From Actinomycetales bacterium (lineage in GTDB: Bacteria > Actinomycetota > Actinomycetes > Mycobacteriales > Micromonosporaceae), in assembly GCA_002919305.1 (NCBI GenBank), contig PKFB01000057.1:1-64000 (forward strand): 64,000 nt of DNA. Reading direction: 5' to 3'. Position numbers and translations under genes: made by a program. How positions within the stretch are numbered: the stretch's first letter is position 1; each line of letters begins with the position of its first letter. Below the pieces are notes generated by a model. The model made no database searches. It had not been told where the DNA came from and was given only the letters and a program-made list of their open reading frames with translations. Shown here in pieces: positions 36,904 to 45,238 of the stretch.

Positions 36904-37065
36904 GGTTCAGGATCGTCGCACGCCGTCTTTGATGTGGACAGCGCGGGGATCGGTCGAGACGGGCCGAAACGGCGGCGTTAATCTGCCTCAGACGATCAAC
37001 GCGGACCGACCGGCCCTGGACGCGATGAGCGCGTCGGGCGGGATCACGACGGCAGAAGGAGTGTC

Positions 37066-37584
37066 ATGGGGGAACTCGCCGTGACGGTGATCGGGCATGA
37101 CCGGCCCGGGATCATCGCGGATGTGTCGGAGGCGTTGGCCAGGCTCGCGCTCAATCTCTCCGACTCGACCATGACCCTGCTGCGCGGGCACTTCGCGATG
37201 ACCCTGATCTGTACCGGGGAGGCGAGTGCATCCCAGGTGGAGCAGGAGCTGGCCCCATTGACCGCTCAGGGGTCACTGCTGGTCTCTGTCCGTGAGGTCA
37301 CCCCAGAGGTGACGCCGGTGGGCGCCGGGGAGCCCTACGTTCTCAGCGTCCACGGAGCCGACCGGTTGGGGATCGTGGCCGCGGTAACCCGCGTGATCGC
37401 CGAGGCCGGGGGGAACGTGACGGACCTGACCACCAGACTCTCCGACGGTTTCTACGTTCTGCTCGCGCAGATCGACCTCCCTCCAGGGACAGACGTCGCA
37501 GGCCTGACCGCACGTCTGGAAGCGGTGGGACGCGACCTGAATGTCGGGGTGGGGCTACGGCCGGCGGAAGTGGATGTGTTCTGA
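37066..37584 (+). CDS. Double ACT-domain protein (GcvR-like)
   Basis: 172 residues: two ACT domains, residues ~1-80 (LAVTVIGHDRPGIIADVSEA) and ~90-165 (YVLSVHGADRLGIVAAVTRV). ACT domains bind amino acids such as glycine and serine. Double-ACT proteins of this type are often annotated as glycine cleavage system transcriptional repressors, though they have no DNA-binding domain of their own. It is 2 bases before def, so likely cotranscribed. Confidence 0.83.
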   Translation: MGELAVTVIGHDRPGIIADVSEALARLALNLSDSTMTLLRGHFAMTLICTGEASASQVEQELAPLTAQGSLLVSVREVTPEVTPVGAGEPYVLSVHGADRLGIVAAVTRVIAEAGGNVTDLTTRLSDGFYVLLAQIDLPPGTDVAGLTARLEAVGRDLNVGVGLRPAEVDVF

Positions 37585-37586
37585 TC

Positions 37587-38132
37587 ATGACCGTCCTGGA
37601 GTGGAACGAACAGCGGTTGGGAGTCACCGGGACGGTACGGCCCGTGGTGACCGCGCCGGCTGAAGTGCTCAGTCAACCCAGCCCACCGGTTGATCCGTCG
37701 GACCCCCAGATCGTTCAACTCGCCGCGGATCTGGTGGCGACCATGCGGGTGTCACCAGGATGCGTGGGACTGGCCGCACCACAGGTCGGGGTGGCGGCCC
37801 AGGTGTTCTGCGTAGACACCTCAGGCCATCCCCGGAGCAAGATCTGCCACGGCACCTTTGTGCTGTGTAATGCCCGAATCGTCTCGGCCACACGTTGGGA
37901 GCGTGGGCGGGAAGGCTGCATGTCGGTACCGCACCTGACCGGTGATGTGAAGCGAGCCACCCGCCTGACCGTGGCCGGTCAGTTGCCGGGCACCGGGGAG
38001 GAGGTCGTGATCGAAACGAACGCGTTCGAGGCGCGGGCCCTACAACATGAGATCGACCATTGTGCCGGTTTACTGTTTCTCGACCGCGTTCCGGGGCCAC
38101 ATGCGGTATATGCCCGGAAAGTATATCTGTGA
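37587..38132 (+). CDS. def: Peptide deformylase
   Basis: 181 residues. Def removes the formyl group from new proteins. The three metal-site motifs are present in order: GCVGLAAPQVGV (GxGLAAPQ), REGCMSVPHL (EGCxS, Cys ligand) and QHEIDHCAGLLFLDRV (HExxH, two His ligands and catalytic Glu). The motif 2 Met replaces the more common Leu. Length is normal. It sits in an operon after the double-ACT gene; a separate methionyl-tRNA formyltransferase gene is not seen here. Confidence 0.96.
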   Translation: MTVLEWNEQRLGVTGTVRPVVTAPAEVLSQPSPPVDPSDPQIVQLAADLVATMRVSPGCVGLAAPQVGVAAQVFCVDTSGHPRSKICHGTFVLCNARIVSATRWERGREGCMSVPHLTGDVKRATRLTVAGQLPGTGEEVVIETNAFEARALQHEIDHCAGLLFLDRVPGPHAVYARKVYL

Positions 38133-38192
38133 TGTTCGGAGCGAACCCTGCTGGCGTACCTAGTGGTCCGGTCCGGATAACGTAAGGGCACC

Positions 38193-38882
38193 ATGAGGTT
38201 GACGGTTGGGCCGCTCCCACCGGCCGTCTACTGGCGACGGCGGGCGATTGTGCTCGCTGCATTACTCGCGATCATTCTTTTGATCGTCTATGCATGTCGG
38301 GATACGTCCGACTCATCAACCGCGGATCCGGCGGAATCGGCCAGCGCCGCCCCTGCGGGAGGCAATGCTTCAGCCTCGGCCGGGACCAACCCCACCGAGG
38401 AGCCAAATCCACCGGCTGACCCGGTTGAAGGAGAGCCAGTGGCGACACAGCCCGTGCCGGACAGCGCCGCGGCGGGCCCGGATGAGGCCGTTGGACCTTG
38501 TAGCGATGACGCTATCTCGGTGCTTCCTCAACCACGGCACAACGCCATCCCTGCCGGCCACCGGTTACCGATCACCTTGCTGATTACAAACATCTCTGAT
38601 CAGCCCTGTAGTCGTGATATTGGTGCCGATCAGCAGGAAATCAGGATTATGCAGGGGGAGCAGCGGATCTGGTCATCGGATGACTGTGATCCGCAACGCG
38701 GCTCCCACGTCGAGACTTTACTGCCAGGGCGAACCATAGACCGGTTCTGGGTGACGTGGGACGGTCGAACCTCCGCGCCGAACTGCGCCGGAGAGCGGGT
38801 CGTGGTCCCAGCCGGGACTTACCAGATAATCGCGCGGGTCGGCACTAAATACAGCGAACCGGTGACCCTACGAGTGGCGTGA
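38193..38882 (+). CDS. Membrane-anchored extracytoplasmic hypothetical protein
   Basis: 229 residues. A short basic N-terminus leads to one membrane span (IVLAALLAIILLIVYACR, residues ~19-36), then a ~65-residue Ala/Pro/Glu-rich linker, then a beta-rich domain of about 120 residues (LPITLLITNISDQPCSRDIG, later AGTYQIIARVGTKYSEPVTL) with Cys residues. That is the layout of an immunoglobulin-like or DUF4232-type surface domain. The function is unknown. A terminator follows directly. Confidence 0.72.
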   Translation: MRLTVGPLPPAVYWRRRAIVLAALLAIILLIVYACRDTSDSSTADPAESASAAPAGGNASASAGTNPTEEPNPPADPVEGEPVATQPVPDSAAAGPDEAVGPCSDDAISVLPQPRHNAIPAGHRLPITLLITNISDQPCSRDIGADQQEIRIMQGEQRIWSSDDCDPQRGSHVETLLPGRTIDRFWVTWDGRTSAPNCAGERVVVPAGTYQIIARVGTKYSEPVTLRVA

Positions 38883-38887
38883 TTGGT

Positions 38888-38926
38888 GCTGTCCGCGTAA
38901 GAACGTTTAGTTCTTACGCGGACAGC
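38888..38926. terminator. Bidirectional terminator between a surface-protein gene and disA
   Basis: GCTGTCCGCGTAAGAAC at 38888-38904 pairs perfectly with GTTCTTACGCGGACAGC at 38910-38926 over 5 bases, 5 bases after the plus-strand stop and 53 bases beyond the disA stop. Confidence 0.75.
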
Positions 38927-38979
38927 ATCCGAATCGAATGACGACATTGAATGACGGTGCCTTGGACGTGCCCTAGACC

Positions 38980-40056
38980 CTAGACGTACCGTTCCAGAAT
39001 TGACGCCTCGGCGAGCCGGGACAGGCCTTCTCGGACAGCGCGGGCACGCGCGGCACCGACGCCATCCACAGCCTGAAGATCCTCCACGGTGGCGCCGAGC
39101 AGGCGCTGCAGGCTTCCAAAGTGCTCGACCAGCCCGTCCACCACCGAAGCGGGCAGTCGGGGAATTTTCGCCAACAGGCGATAACCACGTGGACTGACCG
39201 CCGCGTCGAGAGTGTCGGCTGTGGCGGGATAGTTCAACGCTCCGGCCACGGCGGTGAGGTCGAGCAGCTCGGTGGACGATAGCTTGCTGAGCTCATTGAG
39301 CACGTCCTGCACCGTCCGGGGCTCACCGGTGTCGGGTAGGTAGTCCCGGATCACCAGCGTCCGGTCCTCATCCACCCCTGCCATCAACTCGTCGAGTTGA
39401 AGCGCTAGCAGTCGTCCATCCGTACCGAGTTCGATGACGTACCCTTCGATCTCGTCGGCGATCCGGCGTACCATCTCCAGCCGCTGGACCACCGCCATCG
39501 CGTCCCGTACCGTGACCAAGTCTTCGATCTCCAGCGCCGACAGGGTGCCGGACACCTCGTCCAACCGGAGCTTGTAGCGCTCCAAGGTGGCCAACGCCTG
39601 GTTGGCGCGGGAGAGAATCGCCGCCGAATCGTCCAAGACATGCCGTTGCCCGGCCACGTACAGGCCGATGATCCGCATGGACTGGCTCACCGAGATCACC
39701 GGGTAGCCGGTTTGACGCGCCACCCGCTCGGCCGTTCGATGCCGGGTGCCTGACTCCTCACTGAAGATGGAGGGATCGGGCATGAGATGGACACCGGCCC
39801 GCACGATCCGAGAGCTGTCGTTGGTCAGCACCACGGCGCCGTCCATCTTGCACAGCTCGCGCAGTCGGGGCGCGGAGAACTCGACATCCAGCGAGAAACC
39901 CCCGGTACAGATCGACTCGACCGTCTCGTCATAGCCGAGCACGATCAGCGCGCCGGTGTTTCCCCGCAGAATGCGCTCCAGACCGTCGCGCAATGCGGTC
40001 CCCGGCGCCACCAACGCGAGTGTCGCGCGCAGGGGGTCATCGCGATCGATCGGCAC
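38980..40056 (-). CDS. disA: DNA integrity scanning diadenylate cyclase
   Basis: 358 residues. DisA converts two ATP into cyclic di-AMP and scans DNA for branched structures. The DAC-domain motifs are DGA in [17 protein letters not shown] (residue ~72) and RHR in [14 protein letters not shown] (residue ~108). Middle helices and a C-terminal HhH DNA-binding part ([20 protein letters not shown]) complete the protein. In many bacteria disA follows radA; here radA lies just beyond one plus-strand gene, both on the minus strand. c-di-AMP controls osmolyte importers in several phyla, a possible link to the ABC importer at 10.7-14.4 kb. Confidence 0.97.
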   Translation of the reverse strand: MPIDRDDPLRATLALVAPGTALRDGLERILRGNTGALIVLGYDETVESICTGGFSLDVEFSAPRLRELCKMDGAVVLTNDSSRIVRAGVHLMPDPSIFSEESGTRHRTAERVARQTGYPVISVSQSMRIIGLYVAGQRHVLDDSAAILSRANQALATLERYKLRLDEVSGTLSALEIEDLVTVRDAMAVVQRLEMVRRIADEIEGYVIELGTDGRLLALQLDELMAGVDEDRTLVIRDYLPDTGEPRTVQDVLNELSKLSSTELLDLTAVAGALNYPATADTLDAAVSPRGYRLLAKIPRLPASVVDGLVEHFGSLQRLLGATVEDLQAVDGVGAARARAVREGLSRLAEASILERYV

Positions 40057-40400
40057 GGCACGGCTCCTCGAGCTGGACTACCAGATGCAGAACTACCACG
40101 AGCGGGACCATCGAAAGTAGGGTCGGTGGATCTGACTTGCCGGCCACAGTCTACGGACCGTCGTAATCGGGTTGACCTGGCACGTCGAGGTGTCCACGTG
40201 AGGGACGGGGGCCTTGACCGGCCAGGCCAGAGGCACCTGACCAGGCAAGGCGATCAGGGAGAGAGCCGGTGCGGCTCCCGCACGCCCTTACTTTCCGGCA
40301 CGATGATGCCCGGAATCTGGGATAGCGTAACGATCCGTGATTACTTTCTGTAATCGATCCTCCTGGTCGGGCGCCTCCGGTATTACAGTGAGAAGCCATC
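40057..40400. promoter_or_regulatory. Divergent intergenic region before disA and a membrane-protein gene
   Basis: 344 bases. It has to contain promoters for both flanking genes. Short frames pass through it, including one of 82 codons on the minus strand, without a good start or codon bias. A TTGACC at 40172 might be a -35 element. Nothing more specific is visible. Confidence 0.3.
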
Positions 40401-41057
40401 GTGAAGAGGTTTCAGATGCCTACATCGGACGACCGGATCTCGTTCCGTCGTAGGTTTCCTACCCGCTTGATGTGGGAGACCGTCGGCTATCTGACAGTGG
40501 CGGCGGGGGCCGCTGCGATGGTGATCCTGCTTTTCGGGCGCGAGCCGGCCCGCCTATCCGACGGGACTACGAATCCGCTTCGGTACCTGCCGTACGCCAC
40601 GATCGCGCTCCTGGCCCTCGGGTTGGTGCCGTTCCTGGTCGCCTTGATACGCCGTCCCCTTGTCCGCGCCAACCGCCGAGGCATAGCGCTACGGCCCGGC
40701 TGTCTCGCCATCCGTCGCATGCCCTGGACCTGGGTCGTGGAGATCGCCGGGTACGCGGTGGCCACTCCCGCAGGATCTGAGGCGTATCTGCTCGTGCAGT
40801 GCGCCGATCACGTCGGTGCGTCACCAAAACGGCCCCGATGGTGGGATCAGGGGATTCTGCGGGAAGCGGTGCGGGCGACCGGAGGAACGGCTAATCGCTA
40901 TCACCTGGCGGTGCGGATGCGTGATTTTCAGGAGTCACCCGTTGAGCAGCTGTCGTTATTGGCGGAATTAGCGCCCTCACATGTCAAGGTGATTGACCGA
41001 CTTGACACCAGCTGGTCAGCCCGTCGATCGGGCCGGATCAACAGCGCTCGTCGCTAA
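40401..41057 (+). CDS. Hypothetical membrane protein with two TM segments
   Basis: 218 residues, GTG start. Two hydrophobic spans lie at residues ~30-46 (YLTVAAGAAAMVILLFG) and ~64-85 (TIALLALGLVPFLVALIRRP), followed by a cytosolic domain of about 130 residues, PH-like in feel (GIALRPGCLAIRRMPWTWVVE, VIDRLDTSWS). PH-like or DUF-type domains of this layout occur in many actinobacterial membrane proteins. It lies between disA and radA, but on the opposite strand, so the context gives no clear role. Confidence 0.68.
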   Translation: MKRFQMPTSDDRISFRRRFPTRLMWETVGYLTVAAGAAAMVILLFGREPARLSDGTTNPLRYLPYATIALLALGLVPFLVALIRRPLVRANRRGIALRPGCLAIRRMPWTWVVEIAGYAVATPAGSEAYLLVQCADHVGASPKRPRWWDQGILREAVRATGGTANRYHLAVRMRDFQESPVEQLSLLAELAPSHVKVIDRLDTSWSARRSGRINSARR

Positions 41058-41083
41058 TTGGCGCTCCGCCAGCGAGGAGTCCT

Positions 41084-42517
41084 CTAGTAGTCCCGGTCGA
41101 TTCCCCTCATGGCCTCACGGATGGTGGCTACCTCGGTCACCTTCAAATCCCGCGGCGCAGCATCCCCGTTCTGGGGCGCGCAGCCAGGTGGCACCAGGGC
41201 CTGGTGGAAGCCCAGCCGGGCCGCCTCCGCCAACCGCCGCGGGACCGCTCTCACCGGGCGTACCTCACCGGCCAGGCCAACCTCACCGATGGCCACCAGA
41301 TCCGTGGGGAGCGCCGCGTCACGGGCGGCTGAAGCGACCGCTAACGCCACCGCCAGGTCAGCGGCGGGCTCGGTGATCCGAACGCCTCCCACCGTGGCGG
41401 CGAAGACATCCCGGTCGTGCAGGCGGATTCGGCCCCGTCGATCCAGGACCGCCAGAATCATGGCCAGTCGGGCCGAATCCAGACCACTGACCGTGCGGCG
41501 TTGAAGTTGGGAGGGCACCACCAGCGCCTGAATCTCGGCGAGCAGAGGCCGCCGCCCGTCTACGGTGACCGTCACACAGGTTCCTGGTACCGGCTCAACA
41601 TGGCGGTTCAGGAACAGCCCGGACGGGTCAGGCAGGCCGCGGATGCCGCTGTCGTGCATCTCAAAGCAGCCCACCTCATCGGCGGCGCCGAAGCGGTTCT
41701 TGACGGCGCGGACCAACCGCAGGGTGGAGTGACGGTCCCCTTCGAACTGCAGCACCACATCGACGATGTGCTCCAGGACCCGAGGTCCGGCGATCGTGCC
41801 GTCCTTGGTGACGTGCCCCACCAGGACGGTGGCGATACCGCGTTCCTTGGCCACCGCTGTCAGGGCGCTGGCCACCGCCCGGACCTGAGTCACCCCGCCC
41901 GCAGCGCCATCCACAACCGGCGAGGAGACTGTCTGTACCGAGTCGAGCACCAGCAGCCCGGGCTTGACCGCGTCGATGTGCCCGAGCACCTTCGACAGGT
42001 CGGTCTCCGCCGCCAGATAGAGCCGCTCGTGCAGTGTCCCCATGCGTTCGGCGCGTAGCCGGACCTGGGACGCCGACTCCTCACCGCTGATCACCAGGGC
42101 GGGGAGGTCACCGGCCTTCGCCCACTGGTACGCGACATCCAACAGCAAGGTGGACTTACCCACCCCAGGTTCCCCGGCGAGCAATACCACCGCCCCAGGC
42201 ACGAGCCCGCCACCGAGGACCCGGTCCAGTTCCCCGATACCGGTGGGGCGGCGACGCGCCGGCTGGGAGCTGATCGCGATGATCGGCTGGGCTGGCTCGG
42301 AAGGGAGATTGACGCTCAGTTCGCGTAGGGCCGGGTTCGCGGTCGCCGTCGCGGGCGTGCTCTCCACGATCGAGCCCCAGGAACCACAGTCGGGGCAGCG
42401 GCCCACCCATTTGGGGACCTGGTGGCCACACACCTCGCAGTGGTAGCTGGGCCGCTGCGTGCGTCCCTGACTGCCTTGACCTCGACCGGTCCGCCGGGTC
42501 TGCTCACTCACGGCCAC
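41084..42517 (-). CDS. radA: DNA repair protein RadA/Sms
   Basis: 477 residues. RadA is a RecA-related hexameric motor that helps process recombination intermediates. The N-terminal zinc finger CEVCGHQVPKWVGRCPDCG, Walker A AGEPGVGKSTLLLD, the RadA-specific KNRFGAADEVGCFEM, and the C-terminal Lon-like domain (AADLAVALAVASAARDAALP) are complete. It is on the same strand as disA and convergent to the gene between them. Length is typical. Confidence 0.97.
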   Translation of the reverse strand: MAVSEQTRRTGRGQGSQGRTQRPSYHCEVCGHQVPKWVGRCPDCGSWGSIVESTPATATANPALRELSVNLPSEPAQPIIAISSQPARRRPTGIGELDRVLGGGLVPGAVVLLAGEPGVGKSTLLLDVAYQWAKAGDLPALVISGEESASQVRLRAERMGTLHERLYLAAETDLSKVLGHIDAVKPGLLVLDSVQTVSSPVVDGAAGGVTQVRAVASALTAVAKERGIATVLVGHVTKDGTIAGPRVLEHIVDVVLQFEGDRHSTLRLVRAVKNRFGAADEVGCFEMHDSGIRGLPDPSGLFLNRHVEPVPGTCVTVTVDGRRPLLAEIQALVVPSQLQRRTVSGLDSARLAMILAVLDRRGRIRLHDRDVFAATVGGVRITEPAADLAVALAVASAARDAALPTDLVAIGEVGLAGEVRPVRAVPRRLAEAARLGFHQALVPPGCAPQNGDAAPRDLKVTEVATIREAMRGIDRDY

Positions 42518-42540
42518 TCACTTCGGTCACGAAGTGGAGG

Positions 42541-43410
42541 CTAGTGGTCCCCTCCGACTTCTTCCTCCCCGTGCACCGGGAGCGGCGAGTAGTCGGGACC
42601 TTCAGGACCGGAGGAGGGCAGACCCATGTTCAGCACGAGGGTGACCTCTCCAGCCTCCCGGAACAGGAACGTCACCTCGATCCCCTGGCCTGGTTCCACA
42701 GGCTCGGTCAGATCGGTCAGCTGTAGGTAGTAGGCCTGGCCCGGACGCAGGAGCGCGCAGCCGCCAGCCGGAATGACGACCTCGAATTCAGAAGCGCCCG
42801 CCGGTCCGGCGTCCTCAGCGTCGCCTTCGTCGGCCTGGTCAGTCGGAGAGGCGGGGGCGGTGGTCAGCGTGGGCGAGGTTGGGGATGCCGGCGTCGTGGC
42901 CGGAGCCGACGGCTCAGTGGCCGGCGCCTGAGTGGTGGGCTCCTGGGTAGGGAGCGTGGGCTCCGTCGTGGTCGGTTCTTCGGTGGGCTCCGGGGAAGGA
43001 ATCTCCGCACCGACGCTGCCGGTCGGGCAGACCGCGGGCTCAGCCGATGAATCGCCCTCCACGAGTTCCACTGATTCGGCCGCCTCGGAGAAGGCGCCGA
43101 TCAGGGCATCCTCCTGCGTACCGGTGTTGATGATCTGCACTTCCAGGGGGGCGTTCCCACCCACGGGGTAGGTGCGCTCCTCACGGCCTGGGTAGGTGAT
43201 CAGGATGTTTCGCAGCGCGAGCTCACCGTGGTCGACGTTGACCCCGGGGACGGCGGGGACCGTTTCGGCGGTCGCGCTGATCTGACCAGCGCCGCAACCG
43301 GCCAGCAGGGCGGCGACACCGGCGCCAGCGACGAGTAGAGCGCCGCCTCGTCGGATGGCACGATGACTGGGCGGCACGACGGGCGGGGCGGTCACGGTGG
43401 TGCGAGCCAC
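42541..43410 (-). CDS. Lipoprotein with PCu(A)C-like domain
   Basis: 289 residues from a GTG after AGGAGGACTTTC. A lipobox, LLAGC, lies near residue 39. Then the domain begins NVDHGELALRNILITYPG; a Thr/Pro/Glu-rich insertion of ~90 residues (EPTTTEPTLPTQEP) divides it; then VIPAGGCALLRPGQAYYLQL and EVTFLFREAGEVTLVLN. These strands match the PCu(A)C copper-chaperone fold (DUF461), whose usual ligand strand reads YHLML. Here it reads YYLQL, so the canonical His and Met copper ligands are absent. A copper-binding role is therefore doubtful. It is likely exported and anchored. Confidence 0.72.
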   Translation of the reverse strand: MARTTVTAPPVVPPSHRAIRRGGALLVAGAGVAALLAGCGAGQISATAETVPAVPGVNVDHGELALRNILITYPGREERTYPVGGNAPLEVQIINTGTQEDALIGAFSEAAESVELVEGDSSAEPAVCPTGSVGAEIPSPEPTEEPTTTEPTLPTQEPTTQAPATEPSAPATTPASPTSPTLTTAPASPTDQADEGDAEDAGPAGASEFEVVIPAGGCALLRPGQAYYLQLTDLTEPVEPGQGIEVTFLFREAGEVTLVLNMGLPSSGPEGPDYSPLPVHGEEEVGGDH

Positions 43411-43517
43411 GAAAGTCCTCCTAGTACCCGTGGACCGGCGATACGCGAACAGGGTAGTTGCCCCTCGCGTTCGGCCCTTCCACCAGGTCCGTTCTCTGGC
43501 TGACACGCCCGGGGCGC

Positions 43518-44357
43518 CTACCGGGGCTGCGTGTTTGTGATCACCAGAAGCAGAACATCGAGCAGAGCGATCACCATCACGGCCCGGAAGAGAGCGGGGG
43601 AGCCGGTCGAGCAGGTCCGGACGAGCCCCACCGCAAGCACGCAGCCAGTGGCCATCAGGACACCCAGGGCGAACCACGAGGGCGGACCGGGCGGGCCCCA
43701 CACCAAGATCCCGGTCGCCGTCGCCAAAAGCAGGATCGTGGCGATCCGGCTACCGGTGCCCCCCAAGCGGTGCGGCAGCCCTCTGACGCCCCCGACCGCA
43801 TCGGCCTCCAGGTCGCCGAGCACGTTCGCGAAGTGAGCGCCTCCTCCCAGGGCCGCGGCGGCCAGGAGCAGCCACCACGGGGCCGGCCAGCCCACAACGA
43901 ACTGGGCCAGCAGCCCGAACGAGACCAGATAGGGGACGACCGACAGCGGGGTGGCTTTCAACGGCCAGTTGTACAGCCAGGCGCTTCCCACCGCGGCGAT
44001 GTGGAGCCAGCCGATCCGCCCCGCCAGCAGGGACAACGGGACCGTCGCACAGCCGGCGAGGAGAGCGCCGACCGCGACGACCCGAAGCGACAGCGCTCCT
44101 TGAGCCACCGGCTTGTCCTGCCGCTGCGCCATCCGGTCCCGGGCGGCGTCGAACCAGTCGTTGCTCCACCCCACCGATAGCTGCCCGGTCAGGACAGCGA
44201 CCGTAATCACCGCTACCTCACCGGCGTCCCGTCCACTGGCCACCGCCAGTAGAGCCGCTACGGCCGTCACCGCGAGTGTGGGTTCGGGGTGGCATGCGCG
44301 AATCACGGCTGATGCGGTATTACGTCCGCTATTTCTAAGCGGGAAAAGTGTCCTCAT
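43518..44357 (-). CDS. UbiA-family prenyltransferase
   Basis: 279 residues with eight to nine membrane spans. The two Asp-rich motifs that bind Mg-prenyl diphosphate are present: SNDWFDAARDRMAQ (NDxxDxxxD) and LGDLEADAVGGVRGLPHRLG (DxxxD). The first ~18 residues overlap the divergent methyltransferase start by 10 bases, so the true start may be a GTG at 44306. UbiA enzymes attach isoprenoid chains to aromatic or quinone acceptors. With the type III PKS and methyltransferase next door, a prenylated or alkylated aromatic product is plausible. Confidence 0.88.
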   Translation of the reverse strand: MRTLFPLRNSGRNTASAVIRACHPEPTLAVTAVAALLAVASGRDAGEVAVITVAVLTGQLSVGWSNDWFDAARDRMAQRQDKPVAQGALSLRVVAVGALLAGCATVPLSLLAGRIGWLHIAAVGSAWLYNWPLKATPLSVVPYLVSFGLLAQFVVGWPAPWWLLLAAAALGGGAHFANVLGDLEADAVGGVRGLPHRLGGTGSRIATILLLATATGILVWGPPGPPSWFALGVLMATGCVLAVGLVRTCSTGSPALFRAVMVIALLDVLLLVITNTQPR

Positions 44358-45157
44358 GGGACCCTCTATGTGTGAGTCGTCGGCTACGTCACCCTAACGA
44401 TTCCGGTCAGTACGACGATTTGACGGACCAGTGGTGGCGGCCTAACGGTGCCCTCGCCATGCTCCACTGGCTCGCGCGGGCGCGCGCCCGTCTGGTGCCT
44501 CCCGCCTCCCGACCCGACGCGGTCCTGATCGATGTCGGGTGCGGCGGTGGGCTACTCGCCCCTCACCTGGCCGGCAAGGGGTACCGCCATGTGGGGGTCG
44601 ACCTGGTCTCCAGCGCCCTCACCTTGGCCAGCGCCCATGGGGTGAGGGTGGTACGCGGGGACGCGACGTTTCTGCCTTTCGCGGATGGCTGCGCCGATGT
44701 GGTAAGCGCCGGAGAGGTGCTGGAGCATGTGGTGGATCTGCGACGGGTGATCGCGGAAGTGTGCCGCGTGCTGCGCCCCGGTGGCCTGCTCGTGTTGGAC
44801 ACCATCGCCGCGACCCCGTTGGCGCGGCTGCTGGCGGTCACGGTGGGAGAACGCCTTCCGGGCGGCCCGCCACCGGGAATTCACGACCCAGCCCTGTTCG
44901 TGCCGGTCGGTGTCCTGGTCGATGAGTGCGCGCGCCACGGGGTTCGGCTGCAGGTGCGGGGCCTGCGTCCGCGACTGGGGCAGTTGGTGCGCTGGCTGCT
45001 CACCCGGCAGGGAATGGTCGACATGGTCGCTGGGGGGCCGCCATGGGTGCTCTACCAGGGGCGTGGCGTCAAACATGAGCAGGGCGATGAACGTCATCTC
45101 AAACCACGCCTTGCAGCGGGCCGGATACCGGCACGGGTCGAGGTGGTCAATGGATGA
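44348..45157 (+). CDS. Class I SAM-dependent methyltransferase, UbiG-like
   Basis: 269 residues if started at the GTG at 44348; a GTG at 44372 is also possible, because the first start overlaps the divergent UbiA gene. N-terminal DDLTDQWWRPNGALAMLHWL resembles the UbiG family. The SAM loop is VLIDVGCGGGLLAPHLAGKG (residues ~60-79), followed by VRGDATFLPFADGCADVVSA and RVLRPGGLLVLDT. It probably O-methylates a phenol or quinone, perhaps the product of the PKS and prenyltransferase beside it. Confidence 0.87.
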   Translation: MSSWDPLCVSRRLRHPNDSGQYDDLTDQWWRPNGALAMLHWLARARARLVPPASRPDAVLIDVGCGGGLLAPHLAGKGYRHVGVDLVSSALTLASAHGVRVVRGDATFLPFADGCADVVSAGEVLEHVVDLRRVIAEVCRVLRPGGLLVLDTIAATPLARLLAVTVGERLPGGPPPGIHDPALFVPVGVLVDECARHGVRLQVRGLRPRLGQLVRWLLTRQGMVDMVAGGPPWVLYQGRGVKHEQGDERHLKPRLAAGRIPARVEVVNG

Positions 45158-45238
45158 GCCCGCAATACCGGTGGGGGGAAATAGCGGCTGGCGATACGGA
45201 AAACCAGCGGCCGGTCGTGACGTGAAAGTGGAGGTACG

